18,266 nucleotides of DNA, taken from the NCBI GenBank assembly GCA_024278285.1, contig JAJRTM010000246.1:1-18266 (forward strand). Direction: 5' to 3'. Below the pieces are notes generated by a model. It was not told where the DNA came from. It was given only the letters and a program-made list of their open reading frames with translations, and did no database searches. The DNA is from Planctomycetota bacterium. Lineage in GTDB: Bacteria; Planctomycetota; Planctomycetia; Planctomycetales; Planctomycetaceae. Positions 1-7,330 of the stretch are shown here, one piece after another. A program made the position numbers and the translations under genes. Every line of letters starts with the position of its first letter. The stretch's first letter is position 1.

Positions 1-1602
1 CATCTTGCCGTTGAAATAATCGTGAGAGCCGAACCCGATTTTTAATGGTTCGTTGTTTGTCAAATCATAATCAGCAGCGTTGAATTGAGATGAAGTTGCG
101 ACCAGTTTTCCATCAACATACAGTTTGAGTCTCTCTTTTTCCTTGCAGGCAACGATATGTCTCCAGCCCGGTTTCATCGCGGTATCGTAAGTCGCATTTT
201 TCCCCGCTTCAATCGAATGCACACGACCAGCGGGTAAGGTTCCTGCAAACAGCCTGCCCTGAAAGACCGCCATCGACCAGACCCTGCGGTAGCGGACATC
301 GGGAGTCAGATCGAGCCGACCGGTATTGGTCCAGGTAGATCCTCCGTCGTAGCGATAAACTTCAGCCAAAGGCAGCGAGCCGGAATACATTTTGCCATTG
401 TAAACAACCAACGGCATACTCTCTTTTTCATTTCCCAGCTTGCCGACCTTTATCCATCGGCTCCCCCCGGCATAGCGATAAACTTCTGCATGGGGCCACT
501 CGCTGACATAAAGATTCCCTTCGTAGACGGTGAATCCGTAAGTCTGGGTAGAAGTTTCGCTTACCTTGCCAGCGTGCGTCCACTTCTTCCCGTCATACCG
601 GTACACGGCTCCTTCGTCGTAACCGGTCGCGAAAAGATCCCCATTATAGACGGCTAACGATTCAACACGCTTTCCATCGGGAACGCCACAAGAAGTCCAG
701 TTTTTTCCGCCTTCGTAGCGGAAGAAAGCAGCCGGGGCGTACATCGATGAAACATATAAACTCCCTTTGTAAACAACCATTCCATTGATCGCCTCCACGC
801 CCGGCAATTTCCCGCAATGCGTCCACTTCCCATCACCTTCGTAACAATAAACATTTCCGCCGAAAGTTGCATTTTCAGATTCCGCTAGCGACGAACCCGC
901 CAGACGATACTTAGATGTTCCAGCATAAAGTTTTCCATTGAAAACAGCTAAAGAAGAAACCGCATTACATTGATCCGGGGCACCACAATCGATCCACTTA
1001 TTGCCGCCACAAAAACGATAAACATGCCCAGCCTCCTGTTTCCCGGCAACACAAGTTCCGGCAAATAACTGGTTATTGTAAACAGCCATGCTATAAACGA
1101 GAATCGCATCTCCCAAACGACCGTGATCGGTCCATTTCGTATCAATCTTTCCGTTATCAATTCCAAAATGAAGATGGCGATCATTCGATTGGCTACTGGT
1201 AACCCCGGCATGGTTGTTGATGCTCAGTTGAAATCCCTTTCGATTTTGGGGATCGTACTTGCCGAGAATATTTCCAATGACATCATCCAAAACCGCGTCT
1301 GTATTCACATACACCGAAATCGAAAACTCGCCGGTTCCCAAAGATAACGATTGAGAATGTGGCACCTCAATAAAAGCACTTTTTCCATCAAACGAAGCTG
1401 GCTGATTCGGCTTCAATATTACTCCGTGATTGACGCCATTATTCTGTGAATTTGATTGGTCCTCCGCATTTCCCATCAGCGACCAATGCCCAATTAAAGA
1501 ATCGTCTTCGGCATAGATTCTCGTTTGAGAACAGGTAAACAGTAACGATGCAACCAACGATAGCAGGTAGGTAGAATATTTCACTGAAATTGATCTTTCC
1601 AT
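1..1602 (-). CDS. Secreted LamG protein with nested seven-bladed propeller (partial, C-terminus off left edge)
   Basis: The frame is open from an ATG at 1602 to the window edge, giving 534 visible residues. The N-terminus has a hydrophobic segment (about residues 9-24) and reads as a signal peptide, so the product is probably exported. Residues 35-153 resemble the first half of a LamG/concanavalin-like domain (FDGKSAFIEVP, FSISVYV, GKYDPQNRKGFQL, LHFGIDNG). Residues 155-465 contain seven repeats of the type W-x3-G ... LAVYNGxLYAGT ... VYRYDGG, with blade Trp at 157, 203, 260, 302, 341, 383 and 424. Residues 466-534 return to LamG sequence (WRHIVACKEKERLKLYVDGKLV, PLKIGFGSHDYFNGKM). An in-frame TGA directly precedes the ATG. 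A GTG at 1584 preceded by GGAAAGA is an alternative start with a better Shine-Dalgarno site and a more typical signal peptide (VKYSTYLL). Ligand and function are unknown; carbohydrate or surface binding is inference from the folds. Confidence 0.85.
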   Translation of the reverse strand, partial: MERSISVKYSTYLLSLVASLLFTCSQTRIYAEDDSLIGHWSLMGNAEDQSNSQNNGVNHGVILKPNQPASFDGKSAFIEVPHSQSLSLGTGEFSISVYVNTDAVLDDVIGNILGKYDPQNRKGFQLSINNHAGVTSSQSNDRHLHFGIDNGKIDTKWTDHGRLGDAILVYSMAVYNNQLFAGTCVAGKQEAGHVYRFCGGNKWIDCGAPDQCNAVSSLAVFNGKLYAGTSKYRLAGSSLAESENATFGGNVYCYEGDGKWTHCGKLPGVEAINGMVVYKGSLYVSSMYAPAAFFRYEGGKNWTSCGVPDGKRVESLAVYNGDLFATGYDEGAVYRYDGKKWTHAGKVSETSTQTYGFTVYEGNLYVSEWPHAEVYRYAGGSRWIKVGKLGNEKESMPLVVYNGKMYSGSLPLAEVYRYDGGSTWTNTGRLDLTPDVRYRRVWSMAVFQGRLFAGTLPAGRVHSIEAGKNATYDTAMKPGWRHIVACKEKERLKLYVDGKLVATSSQFNAADYDLTNNEPLKIGFGSHDYFNGKM

Positions 1603-1841
1603 TCAGGGGATTGCAGAGTATTGAATAAGGTTAACGCAAAACAGACTCCCGTGAATCTGTCTTCTGAAGCCTATCAAAACAGAGATGATTGATGCAAGTA
1701 GGCGGAGAAACAACTGATTAGAAAGTATGAAAGTACCAGCATTCAGCAAGAACCGTTCTGACCAGCCTGTTTTGCCTTGCTGAATCGCCTCACATCTTGG
1801 TAGCGTAAAGACTGAAAGAAAAATACGGTCAATTATTTCCA
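1603..1841. other. Divergent intergenic region between LamG and radical SAM genes
   Basis: This holds the upstream regions of two divergent genes. An in-frame open stretch in front of the minus-strand gene is cut off by TGA at 1605-1603 and shows no protein-like signature. The only structure I see is the inverted repeat at 1741-1785. No convincing -35/-10 pair was found on either strand. Confidence 0.6.
1741..1785. repeat. Inverted repeat, possible relic of the GTAACTATTCAG-type element
   Basis: ATTCAGCAAG at 1741-1750 and its exact reverse complement CTTGCTGAAT at 1776-1785 flank 25 bases. The same ten bases form the inner part of the right terminal repeat of the 93-bp element at 15117-15209 (CCTTGCTGAATAGTTAC). 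The outer GTAACT is not preserved here, so this would be a decayed copy. It lies between two divergent starts, so a terminator role is unlikely. Confidence 0.4.
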
Positions 1842-3164
1842 ATGGATTTCATCATTATGTATCTTCGCCTGGTAACACGTCTGTTTTTTAACACCGACAA
1901 ACGTCTTCTCTGGAAGTTGTTTTATAACATGGGCATCAAGGGGGCGATTTCTGTCCAGAAACATAAACGCAGGATGAAAAAAGGCGATTACTTCCCGCCA
2001 TTTCTTTACATTTCGGTTATCAACAGTTGTAACCTGCGATGTCAGGGGTGCTGGGTCGATGTTTCTCACAAACAACAGCGGATCGAACCGGAAGCGTTTC
2101 ATCGGATGGTGAACGAATCGAAAGCGGAAGGCAATGTTTTCTTCGGCATCGTTGGCGGCGAGCCGTTCATGCACAACGATCTGCTTGACATGCTCGCAGA
2201 ACATCCTGATTGTTACTTTCAAATTTTCACCAACGGACACTTCATCACTCCGGAAATCGCGCAGCGAATGCGCAAGCTTGGCAATATCACGCCGTTAATA
2301 AGTGTCGAAGGGAATGAGATTATCAGCGATGAGCGTCGCGGGAAAGCTGGCGTTTACGACAAAACATTAAACGGCATCCAGAACTGCCTCGATCAAAAAC
2401 TGTTTACCGGTGTTTGTACCAGTTTGTGTCAAAGTAATATCGATGATTTACTCAACGAAGCCTGGGTTGACCGCTTGATAAAAATGGGGGTTGCCTACAC
2501 CTGGTTCCACATTTATCGCCCGATGGGACCGCAGGCGTCGCCCGAACTTTCTCTTTCGCCCGAGCAACAATTGCGTGCCAGAAAATTCGTCGTCAATATG
2601 CGGGTGAAAAAACCGATCATCATTGTCGATGCCTATTTCGATGGCGAAGGGCAAGCACTTTGCCCCGCGGTTACTGGCGTGACGCATCATATCAACCCTT
2701 GGGGAGATATCGAACCATGCCCAATCATCCAGTTCAGTACCGATTCGATTCACGAAGAAGGCCGTACGATGAAAGAAAAAATCAACGGCTCTGAATTCTT
2801 GAAAGGATTCCGTGAATTGGCAGCGGACACCACGAGAGGCTGCATCGTGCTGGAACGCCCAGATCTTTTAGCTGCTCTTGTGGAAAAACATCAGGCGAAA
2901 GATGTGACCGCTCGCAAAACTGCGTTGGCAGAATTGCAAGCAATGACGATTCGCACTTCGCAGTATAACCCGGCTGAACAAGTTCCCGAAAAGAGTTGGG
3001 CCGTTCGTATCGCCAAAAAATTCTTCTTCAGCGACTTCGGCGTCTACAACGGCAAAGACCACAGCACTGCTTCTGCCCCAGCGATGCTCAAGGAAAACTC
3101 ATCAACACAAAGCAGTCTCGATACACCAAATAAACTGGTCGAACTGGAAACAAATCCTCACTGA
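1842..3164 (+). CDS. Radical SAM enzyme with auxiliary cysteine set
   Basis: This is a 440-residue protein. CNLRCQGC places the CX3CX2C cluster ligands at C63, C67 and C70, the set that binds the 4Fe-4S cluster cleaving S-adenosylmethionine. GGEP at 105-108 and ISVEG at 153-157 match the SAM-binding and barrel motifs of the MoaA/NifB/PqqE-like part of the superfamily. C274, C293 (INPWGDIEPCP) and C334 suggest a SPASM-like second cluster. The N-terminal 55 residues are basic and partly hydrophobic (MYLRLVTRLFF) and could associate with the membrane. The last 40 residues are low-complexity. Start choice is uncertain: neither the ATG at 1842 nor that at 1857 has a strong Shine-Dalgarno site. It is probably monocistronic, and divergent from the LamG gene. 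I cannot name the substrate; the architecture fits peptide or lipid modifying enzymes, and no precursor gene is adjacent. Confidence 0.9.
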   Translation: MDFIIMYLRLVTRLFFNTDKRLLWKLFYNMGIKGAISVQKHKRRMKKGDYFPPFLYISVINSCNLRCQGCWVDVSHKQQRIEPEAFHRMVNESKAEGNVFFGIVGGEPFMHNDLLDMLAEHPDCYFQIFTNGHFITPEIAQRMRKLGNITPLISVEGNEIISDERRGKAGVYDKTLNGIQNCLDQKLFTGVCTSLCQSNIDDLLNEAWVDRLIKMGVAYTWFHIYRPMGPQASPELSLSPEQQLRARKFVVNMRVKKPIIIVDAYFDGEGQALCPAVTGVTHHINPWGDIEPCPIIQFSTDSIHEEGRTMKEKINGSEFLKGFRELAADTTRGCIVLERPDLLAALVEKHQAKDVTARKTALAELQAMTIRTSQYNPAEQVPEKSWAVRIAKKFFFSDFGVYNGKDHSTASAPAMLKENSSTQSSLDTPNKLVELETNPH

Positions 3165-3181
3165 CTTAACGGCATAGTCGC

Positions 3182-3200
3182 ATCTGGATTAGTGCCAGAT
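3182..3200. terminator. Short hairpin after radical SAM gene, weak terminator candidate
   Basis: ATCTGG (3182-3187) pairs with CCAGAT (3195-3200) around a 7-base loop, beginning 18 bases after the stop codon. There is no T-run after it, so intrinsic termination is doubtful. Confidence 0.25.
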
Positions 3201-3240
3201 TAGGTTCTGTCAGAAATTCCTGTAGGTGCTGTCGCCAGAC
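3201..3240. repeat. Fragment of IS/MITE end related to 7597-7718
   Basis: TAGGTTCTGTCAGAAA at 3201-3216 is identical to 7597-7612. The following bases also align with gaps and mismatches, including a shared GTCGCCAGAC (3231-3240 versus 7626-7635). I read it as the left end of a decayed insertion sequence; the transposase remnant lies about 65 bases downstream. Confidence 0.65.
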
Positions 3241-3304
3241 CACGGATTCACAGACACTCCGGCATCGAGTCTTCCATCGGCGGTTTGCAGTCAGCAGTTT
3301 ATAG

Positions 3305-3475
3305 CAGAGAAGTGGATTGAAGCGATGTCGAGATCGTGGCGAAATCGGTTTTGAATGTTATATTCGCCTGGGAATTCTGGGCCGCAATCTGCAAACATTG
3401 GGCAAGCTGGTGATCGCCAAGGAAGCCGCTCAAAGCAAAGCGGCTCACAGTTTACGCCGACCGCTCGCTGCGTGA
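3305..3475 (+). pseudogene. Transposase C-terminal remnant
   Basis: This frame encodes 56 residues ending at TGA 3473-3475, including GLKRCRDRGEIGFECYIRLG and GRNLQTLGKLVIAKEA. This pattern (GL.RC.D.G..GF..Y..LG.L..NL..LG) resembles the extreme C-terminus of DDE transposases of the broad IS5/ISNCY kind; the exact family is uncertain. An in-frame TAG at 3302-3304 cuts the upstream reading and no catalytic core remains between here and the IS-end fragment at 3201, so most of the gene is deleted. A short imperfect hairpin (3424-3430 with 3439-3445) lies inside the coding remnant. It is inactive, and probably from the same element family as 7597-7718 because the left end is shared. Confidence 0.6.
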
Positions 3476-3768
3476 AATCAAATCGATAAAATAATCGCCC
3501 CGCCGGCGAGTATTGTCCCCCGGCGGTGTTCACTGCTACGCATCGGGTGACGAAAATCGCAAAAAATGAGAGCCTCACATCAATCGAAGGCAACAAAACG
3601 ACGATCATCCCCCAGAAATTCCACAGACAAAGAAAAAGGAGCTTTTCCGTACAGACAGGAGTTAGGAAAAAAGAGTCCGCCCAATCTCACATCAACCATT
3701 ATCTCCCCAAACACCCCCCGCGCAAACCCCAATGTGCACCCCGCATACTGCTGATGGCAATTTGGATA
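3476..3768. other. Gene-free stretch with one GC-rich hairpin
   Basis: CCGCCGG at 3500-3506 pairs with CCGGCGG at 3520-3526 around 13 bases; it may be part of the decayed insertion sequence or a terminator. Open frames on both strands here have no recognisable domain, no good ribosome binding site and a biased composition, so I call none of them genes. Confidence 0.5.
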
Positions 3769-3796
3769 TTGACACTTTTGTTTCATCCCCTATAAA
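3769..3796 (+). promoter_or_regulatory. Sigma70-like promoter for the carbonic anhydrase/SulP cluster
   Basis: A perfect -35 TTGACA (3769-3774) is separated by 16 bases from TATAAA (3791-3796), one mismatch from TATAAT. Transcription would start near 3803, about 50 bases before the small secreted protein. The match is visible in sequence; activity is inferred. Confidence 0.65.
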
Positions 3797-3813
3797 TTGG
3801 TCGCCAGCTGAAG

Positions 3814-3833
3814 TATAATCACCGATGATTATA
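3814..3833. promoter_or_regulatory. Perfect dyad downstream of the promoter, operator candidate
   Basis: TATAATCA (3814-3821) and TGATTATA (3826-3833) are exact inverted repeats around CCGA. The dyad would start about 11 bases after the predicted transcription start, a common place for a repressor site. It could instead be a small 5' UTR hairpin. No regulator gene is adjacent. Confidence 0.4.
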
Positions 3834-3852
3834 TCACTACGGTGTTATTTAG

Positions 3853-4218
3853 ATGTGGAAGATGTTGATGATATTCGGGAAATCTCTTGCAACACGAAAC
3901 TCTCTGCCAGGGCTCATTATGTTATGGGTCTGTGTTTGTGCGTTTTCGTTGTCAGCTTTCCCGCAAATCGCAGTGTTCTCCTGGGTGGAAATGGCTGAAG
4001 AGGAAGTCCCTGCTCAAGAGGATGAAGAGAATTGCGAGAAAGAGTTGGAGGTATTCTCTTCGGCTCGTCGTCGTTTCAAGAGGCGATACAATGCTGCTTT
4101 TTATCAATCGCTGGAAACGATCAACTGTCCTAAACGGACAATGCTCCCTTCTCAAGATCGTTTGACTATCGTTGGGCACCAGCTTGCTCATGGCTTATGC
4201 GCGCCTTTGCTTGTTTAA
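3853..4218 (+). CDS. Small secreted or membrane-anchored protein of unknown function
   Basis: This is a 121-residue protein. Residues 20-44 are strongly hydrophobic (LIMLWVCVCAFSLSAFPQIAVFSW), a signal peptide or anchor after a short basic N-terminus. Then come an acidic stretch (48-66, EEEVPAQEDEENCEKELE), a basic stretch (70-79, SARRRFKRRY) and a C-terminal GHQLAHGLCAPLLV. Cysteines at 61, 92 and 115 could be exposed outside. I do not recognise a named family. Its place between a good promoter and the carbonic anhydrase suggests it is the first gene of that transcript. A start at the ATG 3868 is possible because GGAAG lies 6 bases before it, whereas the ATG at 3853 has no clear ribosome binding site. 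The composition (signal, charge blocks) argues for a real gene, but no homology could be tested. Confidence 0.6.
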   Translation: MWKMLMIFGKSLATRNSLPGLIMLWVCVCAFSLSAFPQIAVFSWVEMAEEEVPAQEDEENCEKELEVFSSARRRFKRRYNAAFYQSLETINCPKRTMLPSQDRLTIVGHQLAHGLCAPLLV

Positions 4219-4414
4219 CGGCTCTTTGCTTAGCGAGACTTGCGTTCCAATTGCATATTACTGTGATTGCATGCGCTCGTTGTAAAACCTACCTTAACGA
4301 GGTTGATCGACCAGATTCACTAGGCTTGCTGGCTACTCTCGCTTTATCCAGAGTTATTGACTCGCACTTATCCTGTTGCATTCTCGCAAATATTTATCGA
4401 GGGAATATATCACT
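4219..4414. other. Spacer between small secreted protein and carbonic anhydrase
   Basis: These 196 bases show no protein-like frame. No promoter consensus or terminator stem is convincing, so read-through from 3769 is plausible. GAGGGA near 4399 is the carbonic anhydrase ribosome binding site. Confidence 0.5.
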
Positions 4415-5083
4415 ATGCAGAAACTTGTTGAAGGTATTCATCAGTTTCAGAACGACGTTTTCTGTTCCAAGCAACGCCTGTTTGAAGGACTGGTTAAAGG
4501 GCAGCAGCCGTTGGCTTTGTTTATCACTTGTTCCGATTCCCGAATCGACCCAAGTTTGCTGACGCAAACGGAACCGGGAGAATTATTTATTTTGCGAAAC
4601 GCGGGCAACATTATACCTGCTTATGGAGCATATAATGGAGGGGAAGCAGCCACCATTGAATTTGCTGTTTCTGCGTTGGGCGTTAAAGATATTATTGTCT
4701 GCGGGCATTCCCATTGTGGAGTGATGGGAGGGTTACTTGATCAATCGAAACTTGAGAAAATCCCTGCTGTAAAATCCTGGTTGTCACATGCGGAATCTAC
4801 GCATCGGATTATCGAGGAAAACTACACGCACATTACCGATCCAACCGCCCGACTCACGGCAACGGTGGAAGAAAATGTTCTGGTTCAGCTTGAGCACTTA
4901 CGAACTCATCCTTCTGTAGCTGCTGCATTGAGTAGAAAATCAATTAATCTTCACGGCTGGGTGTATAAGTTCGAAACTGGCCAGGTCTTTGGTTTCAATC
5001 CAGAACAGGGACAATTCGTTATTATTGAAGAAACAAGCGTCGCTGCTCACTCACTTTCCCACGGAAATTTACCAATCATTTAA
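4415..5083 (+). CDS. Beta-class carbonic anhydrase
   Basis: It interconverts CO2 and bicarbonate in the cytoplasm using a Cys/His zinc site. With the start at 4415 (222 residues), CSDSR gives C39 as zinc ligand with the D41/R43 catalytic dyad, and CGHSHCG gives H98 and C101. RNAGN at 61-65 and the [12 protein letters not shown] helix are typical of bacterial beta enzymes. I prefer the ATG at 4415 over the in-frame ATG at 4376 because GAGGGA lies about 10 bases upstream and the family usually starts near MQKLVEGI. No export signal is present. It is followed after 11 bases by the two-helix protein and then the SulP transporter. Pairing of SulP transporters with carbonic anhydrases, sometimes as fusions, is established and points to bicarbonate transport. 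Confidence 0.95.
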   Translation: MQKLVEGIHQFQNDVFCSKQRLFEGLVKGQQPLALFITCSDSRIDPSLLTQTEPGELFILRNAGNIIPAYGAYNGGEAATIEFAVSALGVKDIIVCGHSHCGVMGGLLDQSKLEKIPAVKSWLSHAESTHRIIEENYTHITDPTARLTATVEENVLVQLEHLRTHPSVAAALSRKSINLHGWVYKFETGQVFGFNPEQGQFVIIEETSVAAHSLSHGNLPII

Positions 5084-5094
5084 GGAGTGGTCTT

Positions 5095-5415
5095 ATGATT
5101 TGTATAAATGAGTCAGAGGATAATACGCGCCGCCATAAGGCTGATCTCACAATATGGTGCCTGATGATTGCTGCTGGTTGTTTTCTATCAGTGGGAATCG
5201 GTTGCACATTGAATCTGATAACCCCTGGAATCATCAGCCTTGAATATTTGATGATTGCGGGTGTTTTCTACCTTATCTTAAGCGGTGTCAATTGCATTCA
5301 AACACTTTGGTGTAAAAAGTGTCATTCACAAGCCAATCAATCGAGCAATCGATTTGATAAAAATATAACGGAAATAAATGATGAATCTCGATTTGAAAAA
5401 ACAGGATCTAAGTAA
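5095..5415 (+). CDS. Small two-helix membrane protein
   Basis: A 106-residue product with two predicted transmembrane segments (about 19-39 and 47-71), a short hydrophilic N-terminus and a polar C-terminal tail. A CKKC pair (C73, C76) lies right after the second helix and could bind metal or form a disulphide, which is inference. AGGAG with a 7-base spacer precedes the ATG, a strong ribosome binding site. The gene starts 11 bases after the carbonic anhydrase stop and its last 38 bases overlap the start of the SulP gene, so translation is probably coupled. I do not recognise a family; an accessory subunit of the transporter is possible. Confidence 0.75.
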   Translation: MICINESEDNTRRHKADLTIWCLMIAAGCFLSVGIGCTLNLITPGIISLEYLMIAGVFYLILSGVNCIQTLWCKKCHSQANQSSNRFDKNITEINDESRFEKTGSK

Positions 5416-7330
5416 GGAGTTACTTTTTGCACCAAGGCAGGATTTTCTGGCGTCGATTGTTGTCTTCCTAGTGGCATTACCACTTTGTATGGGGATTGCG
5501 ATTGCCTCAGGCGTGCCTGTTGCAGCAGGACTGATAACAGGAATTGTTGGAGGATTAGTCGTTGGATGGATCGCCGGCTCGCCACTTCAAGTGAGTGGCC
5601 CGGCGGCTGGCTTAACGGTTATTGTTTATGATTTGGTACAAAATCATGGATTAGAAGTTCTTGGAATCGCCGTATTAATTGGTGGTACTTTGCAGTTGAT
5701 AGCGGGGCTTTTGCGGTACGGACGGTGGTTTCGGGCGGTTTCTCCTGCGGTCATTCATGGGATGCTGGCGGGTATTGGTGTGTTGATTTTATCGAGCCAG
5801 TTTCATGTTATGGTTGATGATGTCCCGAAGGGGAACGGCATCAAAAATTTAATTTCTATACCCGGTGCCATTCAAAAAGGATTGCCCATTCCCGATCTTG
5901 GTACAACCGAAGAACGCACCTCTAGGCGTGATATTCTGAAAAAATTTGGAGCATTGCACGAACAACAGGTACAGCTTCGAGAGTTGGCAGCCGAACGAAT
6001 TCCGGTCGTGGTTTATGATGCGAATCATCAGGATGTGACTAATCCAATAATACCACTTCCCGATAAATTACAGCTTGAGTCACTCGCAGAAAAACAGCAG
6101 GAATTACTGGATCACATCGCCGTTTTGGTTGAGAAATTAAGTTCTCAGGGGATTTCTGGAAAGGTACGAAATCCGACTGGATTAATGGAAGCAGCAAAGC
6201 AGTCTCTGGAGCAAGCCCAAGTTGCTTTGGACGATTTAGAGCAAGGCTATGCCGATAAGATTCGAGCATCACAAGCAAATATTCAAAGCAGTCTAGAGAA
6301 AATTTTGAGTGAACTGAAAAATCATGACTGGGCTGCAAAAATAGGCGTACTCACGATTTTCTCTCTGTTACTTTGGAAGATGTTTGTTCCAGCAAAACTA
6401 AAACTGATTCCTGCGCCACTTGTAGCGATTGTCATTGCAACTGCTGCGACAGCAATTCTAAAACTACCCGTGCTTTATGTGGAAGTTCCTGACAATCTGT
6501 GGAGCGAAGTACATCTTCCCTCGTTGACTATTCTTCAATCTGTTTCCTGGGGAGTTGTCATTCAGGCAGGGATTGTGCTAGCGGTGGTTGCGAGTGCAGA
6601 AACGCTTCTTTGCGCAACGGCTATCGATCAGATGCAGTCAGAAACACGAACAAATTACGATCGTGAACTAACTGCACAAGGTATTGGCAATATAGTATGC
6701 GGGTTACTTGGGGCGTTACCAATGACAGGGGTTATCGTTCGAAGTTCGGCTAATGTCGAAGCAGGAGCAAAAACTCGCCTATCAGCTATTTTGCATGGAT
6801 TATGGTTGTTGATCTTTGTTGCATTATTAGCTTTTATTCTTCGCATGATTCCAACAGCAGCATTGGCTGCAATGCTCGTTTACATTGGCTATAAACTGAT
6901 CAACTTCAAGGCGATCCAAGATTTAAGAAAGTATGGCTGGGGAGAAGTTTTAATTTACTTTGCCACACTCGGAACCATTGTAAGTACTGATTTACTGACC
7001 GGAGTAATCACTGGTGTCATTCTCTCAGCAGCGAAACTTCTCAACACGTTTTCGCGTTTGGTCGTTAAGTTGGATATTGATGAGAAGAATTCTCAAGCGG
7101 TATTAAAATTGGAAGGAGCAGCGACATTTGTCAGGCTCCCTTTATTAGCTTCTGAACTGGAGCGAGTGCCGGGTAATATCGAACTTCAAGTTGATTTTGA
7201 GAATCTCAAATATATCGATCATGCCTGCCTCGATTTACTGAAGAACTGGGCCAAGCAACACGAAGGAACTGGAGGAACGCTCATTATCGATTGGAATTCG
7301 CTGCGTGCAAATTACAATTGTGGTCCGTAG
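5378..7330 (+). CDS. SulP-family anion (probably bicarbonate) transporter with coiled-coil insert
   Basis: A 650-residue inner-membrane permease. SulP core motifs are clear: SGPAAGLTVIV (73-83), ASAETLLCATAID (405-417) and the block QGIGNIVCGLLGALPMTGVIVRSSANVEAGAKTRLSAILHG (434-473). Between the helix ending near 145 and the one at about 320 lies a soluble segment; residues 172-318 are rich in Glu, Gln, Leu and Lys with heptad-like spacing and look like a coiled coil. This is absent from standard SulP proteins. The C-terminal 563-638 resembles a STAS domain, but the usual DSSG phosphorylation loop reads IDHACLDLL. The first ATG is 5378, with a second at 5381; GGAA lies just upstream. The carbonic anhydrase in the same operon makes bicarbonate the likeliest substrate, but sulfate or another anion is possible. 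Confidence 0.93.
   Translation: MMNLDLKKQDLSKELLFAPRQDFLASIVVFLVALPLCMGIAIASGVPVAAGLITGIVGGLVVGWIAGSPLQVSGPAAGLTVIVYDLVQNHGLEVLGIAVLIGGTLQLIAGLLRYGRWFRAVSPAVIHGMLAGIGVLILSSQFHVMVDDVPKGNGIKNLISIPGAIQKGLPIPDLGTTEERTSRRDILKKFGALHEQQVQLRELAAERIPVVVYDANHQDVTNPIIPLPDKLQLESLAEKQQELLDHIAVLVEKLSSQGISGKVRNPTGLMEAAKQSLEQAQVALDDLEQGYADKIRASQANIQSSLEKILSELKNHDWAAKIGVLTIFSLLLWKMFVPAKLKLIPAPLVAIVIATAATAILKLPVLYVEVPDNLWSEVHLPSLTILQSVSWGVVIQAGIVLAVVASAETLLCATAIDQMQSETRTNYDRELTAQGIGNIVCGLLGALPMTGVIVRSSANVEAGAKTRLSAILHGLWLLIFVALLAFILRMIPTAALAAMLVYIGYKLINFKAIQDLRKYGWGEVLIYFATLGTIVSTDLLTGVITGVILSAAKLLNTFSRLVVKLDIDEKNSQAVLKLEGAATFVRLPLLASELERVPGNIELQVDFENLKYIDHACLDLLKNWAKQHEGTGGTLIIDWNSLRANYNCGP

Noticed and set aside
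1603..1842. Open minus-strand frame of 79 codons directly upstream of the LamG gene
   Set aside because: It is in frame with the LamG gene but ends in TGA just before it, has no domain or signal, and overlaps the other gene's upstream region. Fusion by a sequencing error is possible but the LamG start already has its own signal peptide.
3526..3795. Plus-strand open frame of 89 codons
   Set aside because: No ribosome binding site, composition rich in Arg, Pro and His without domain signal, and it runs through the promoter at 3769-3796.
4197..4562. Plus-strand open frame overlapping the carbonic anhydrase start
   Set aside because: It overlaps the well-supported carbonic anhydrase in another frame and looks like a chance open frame.
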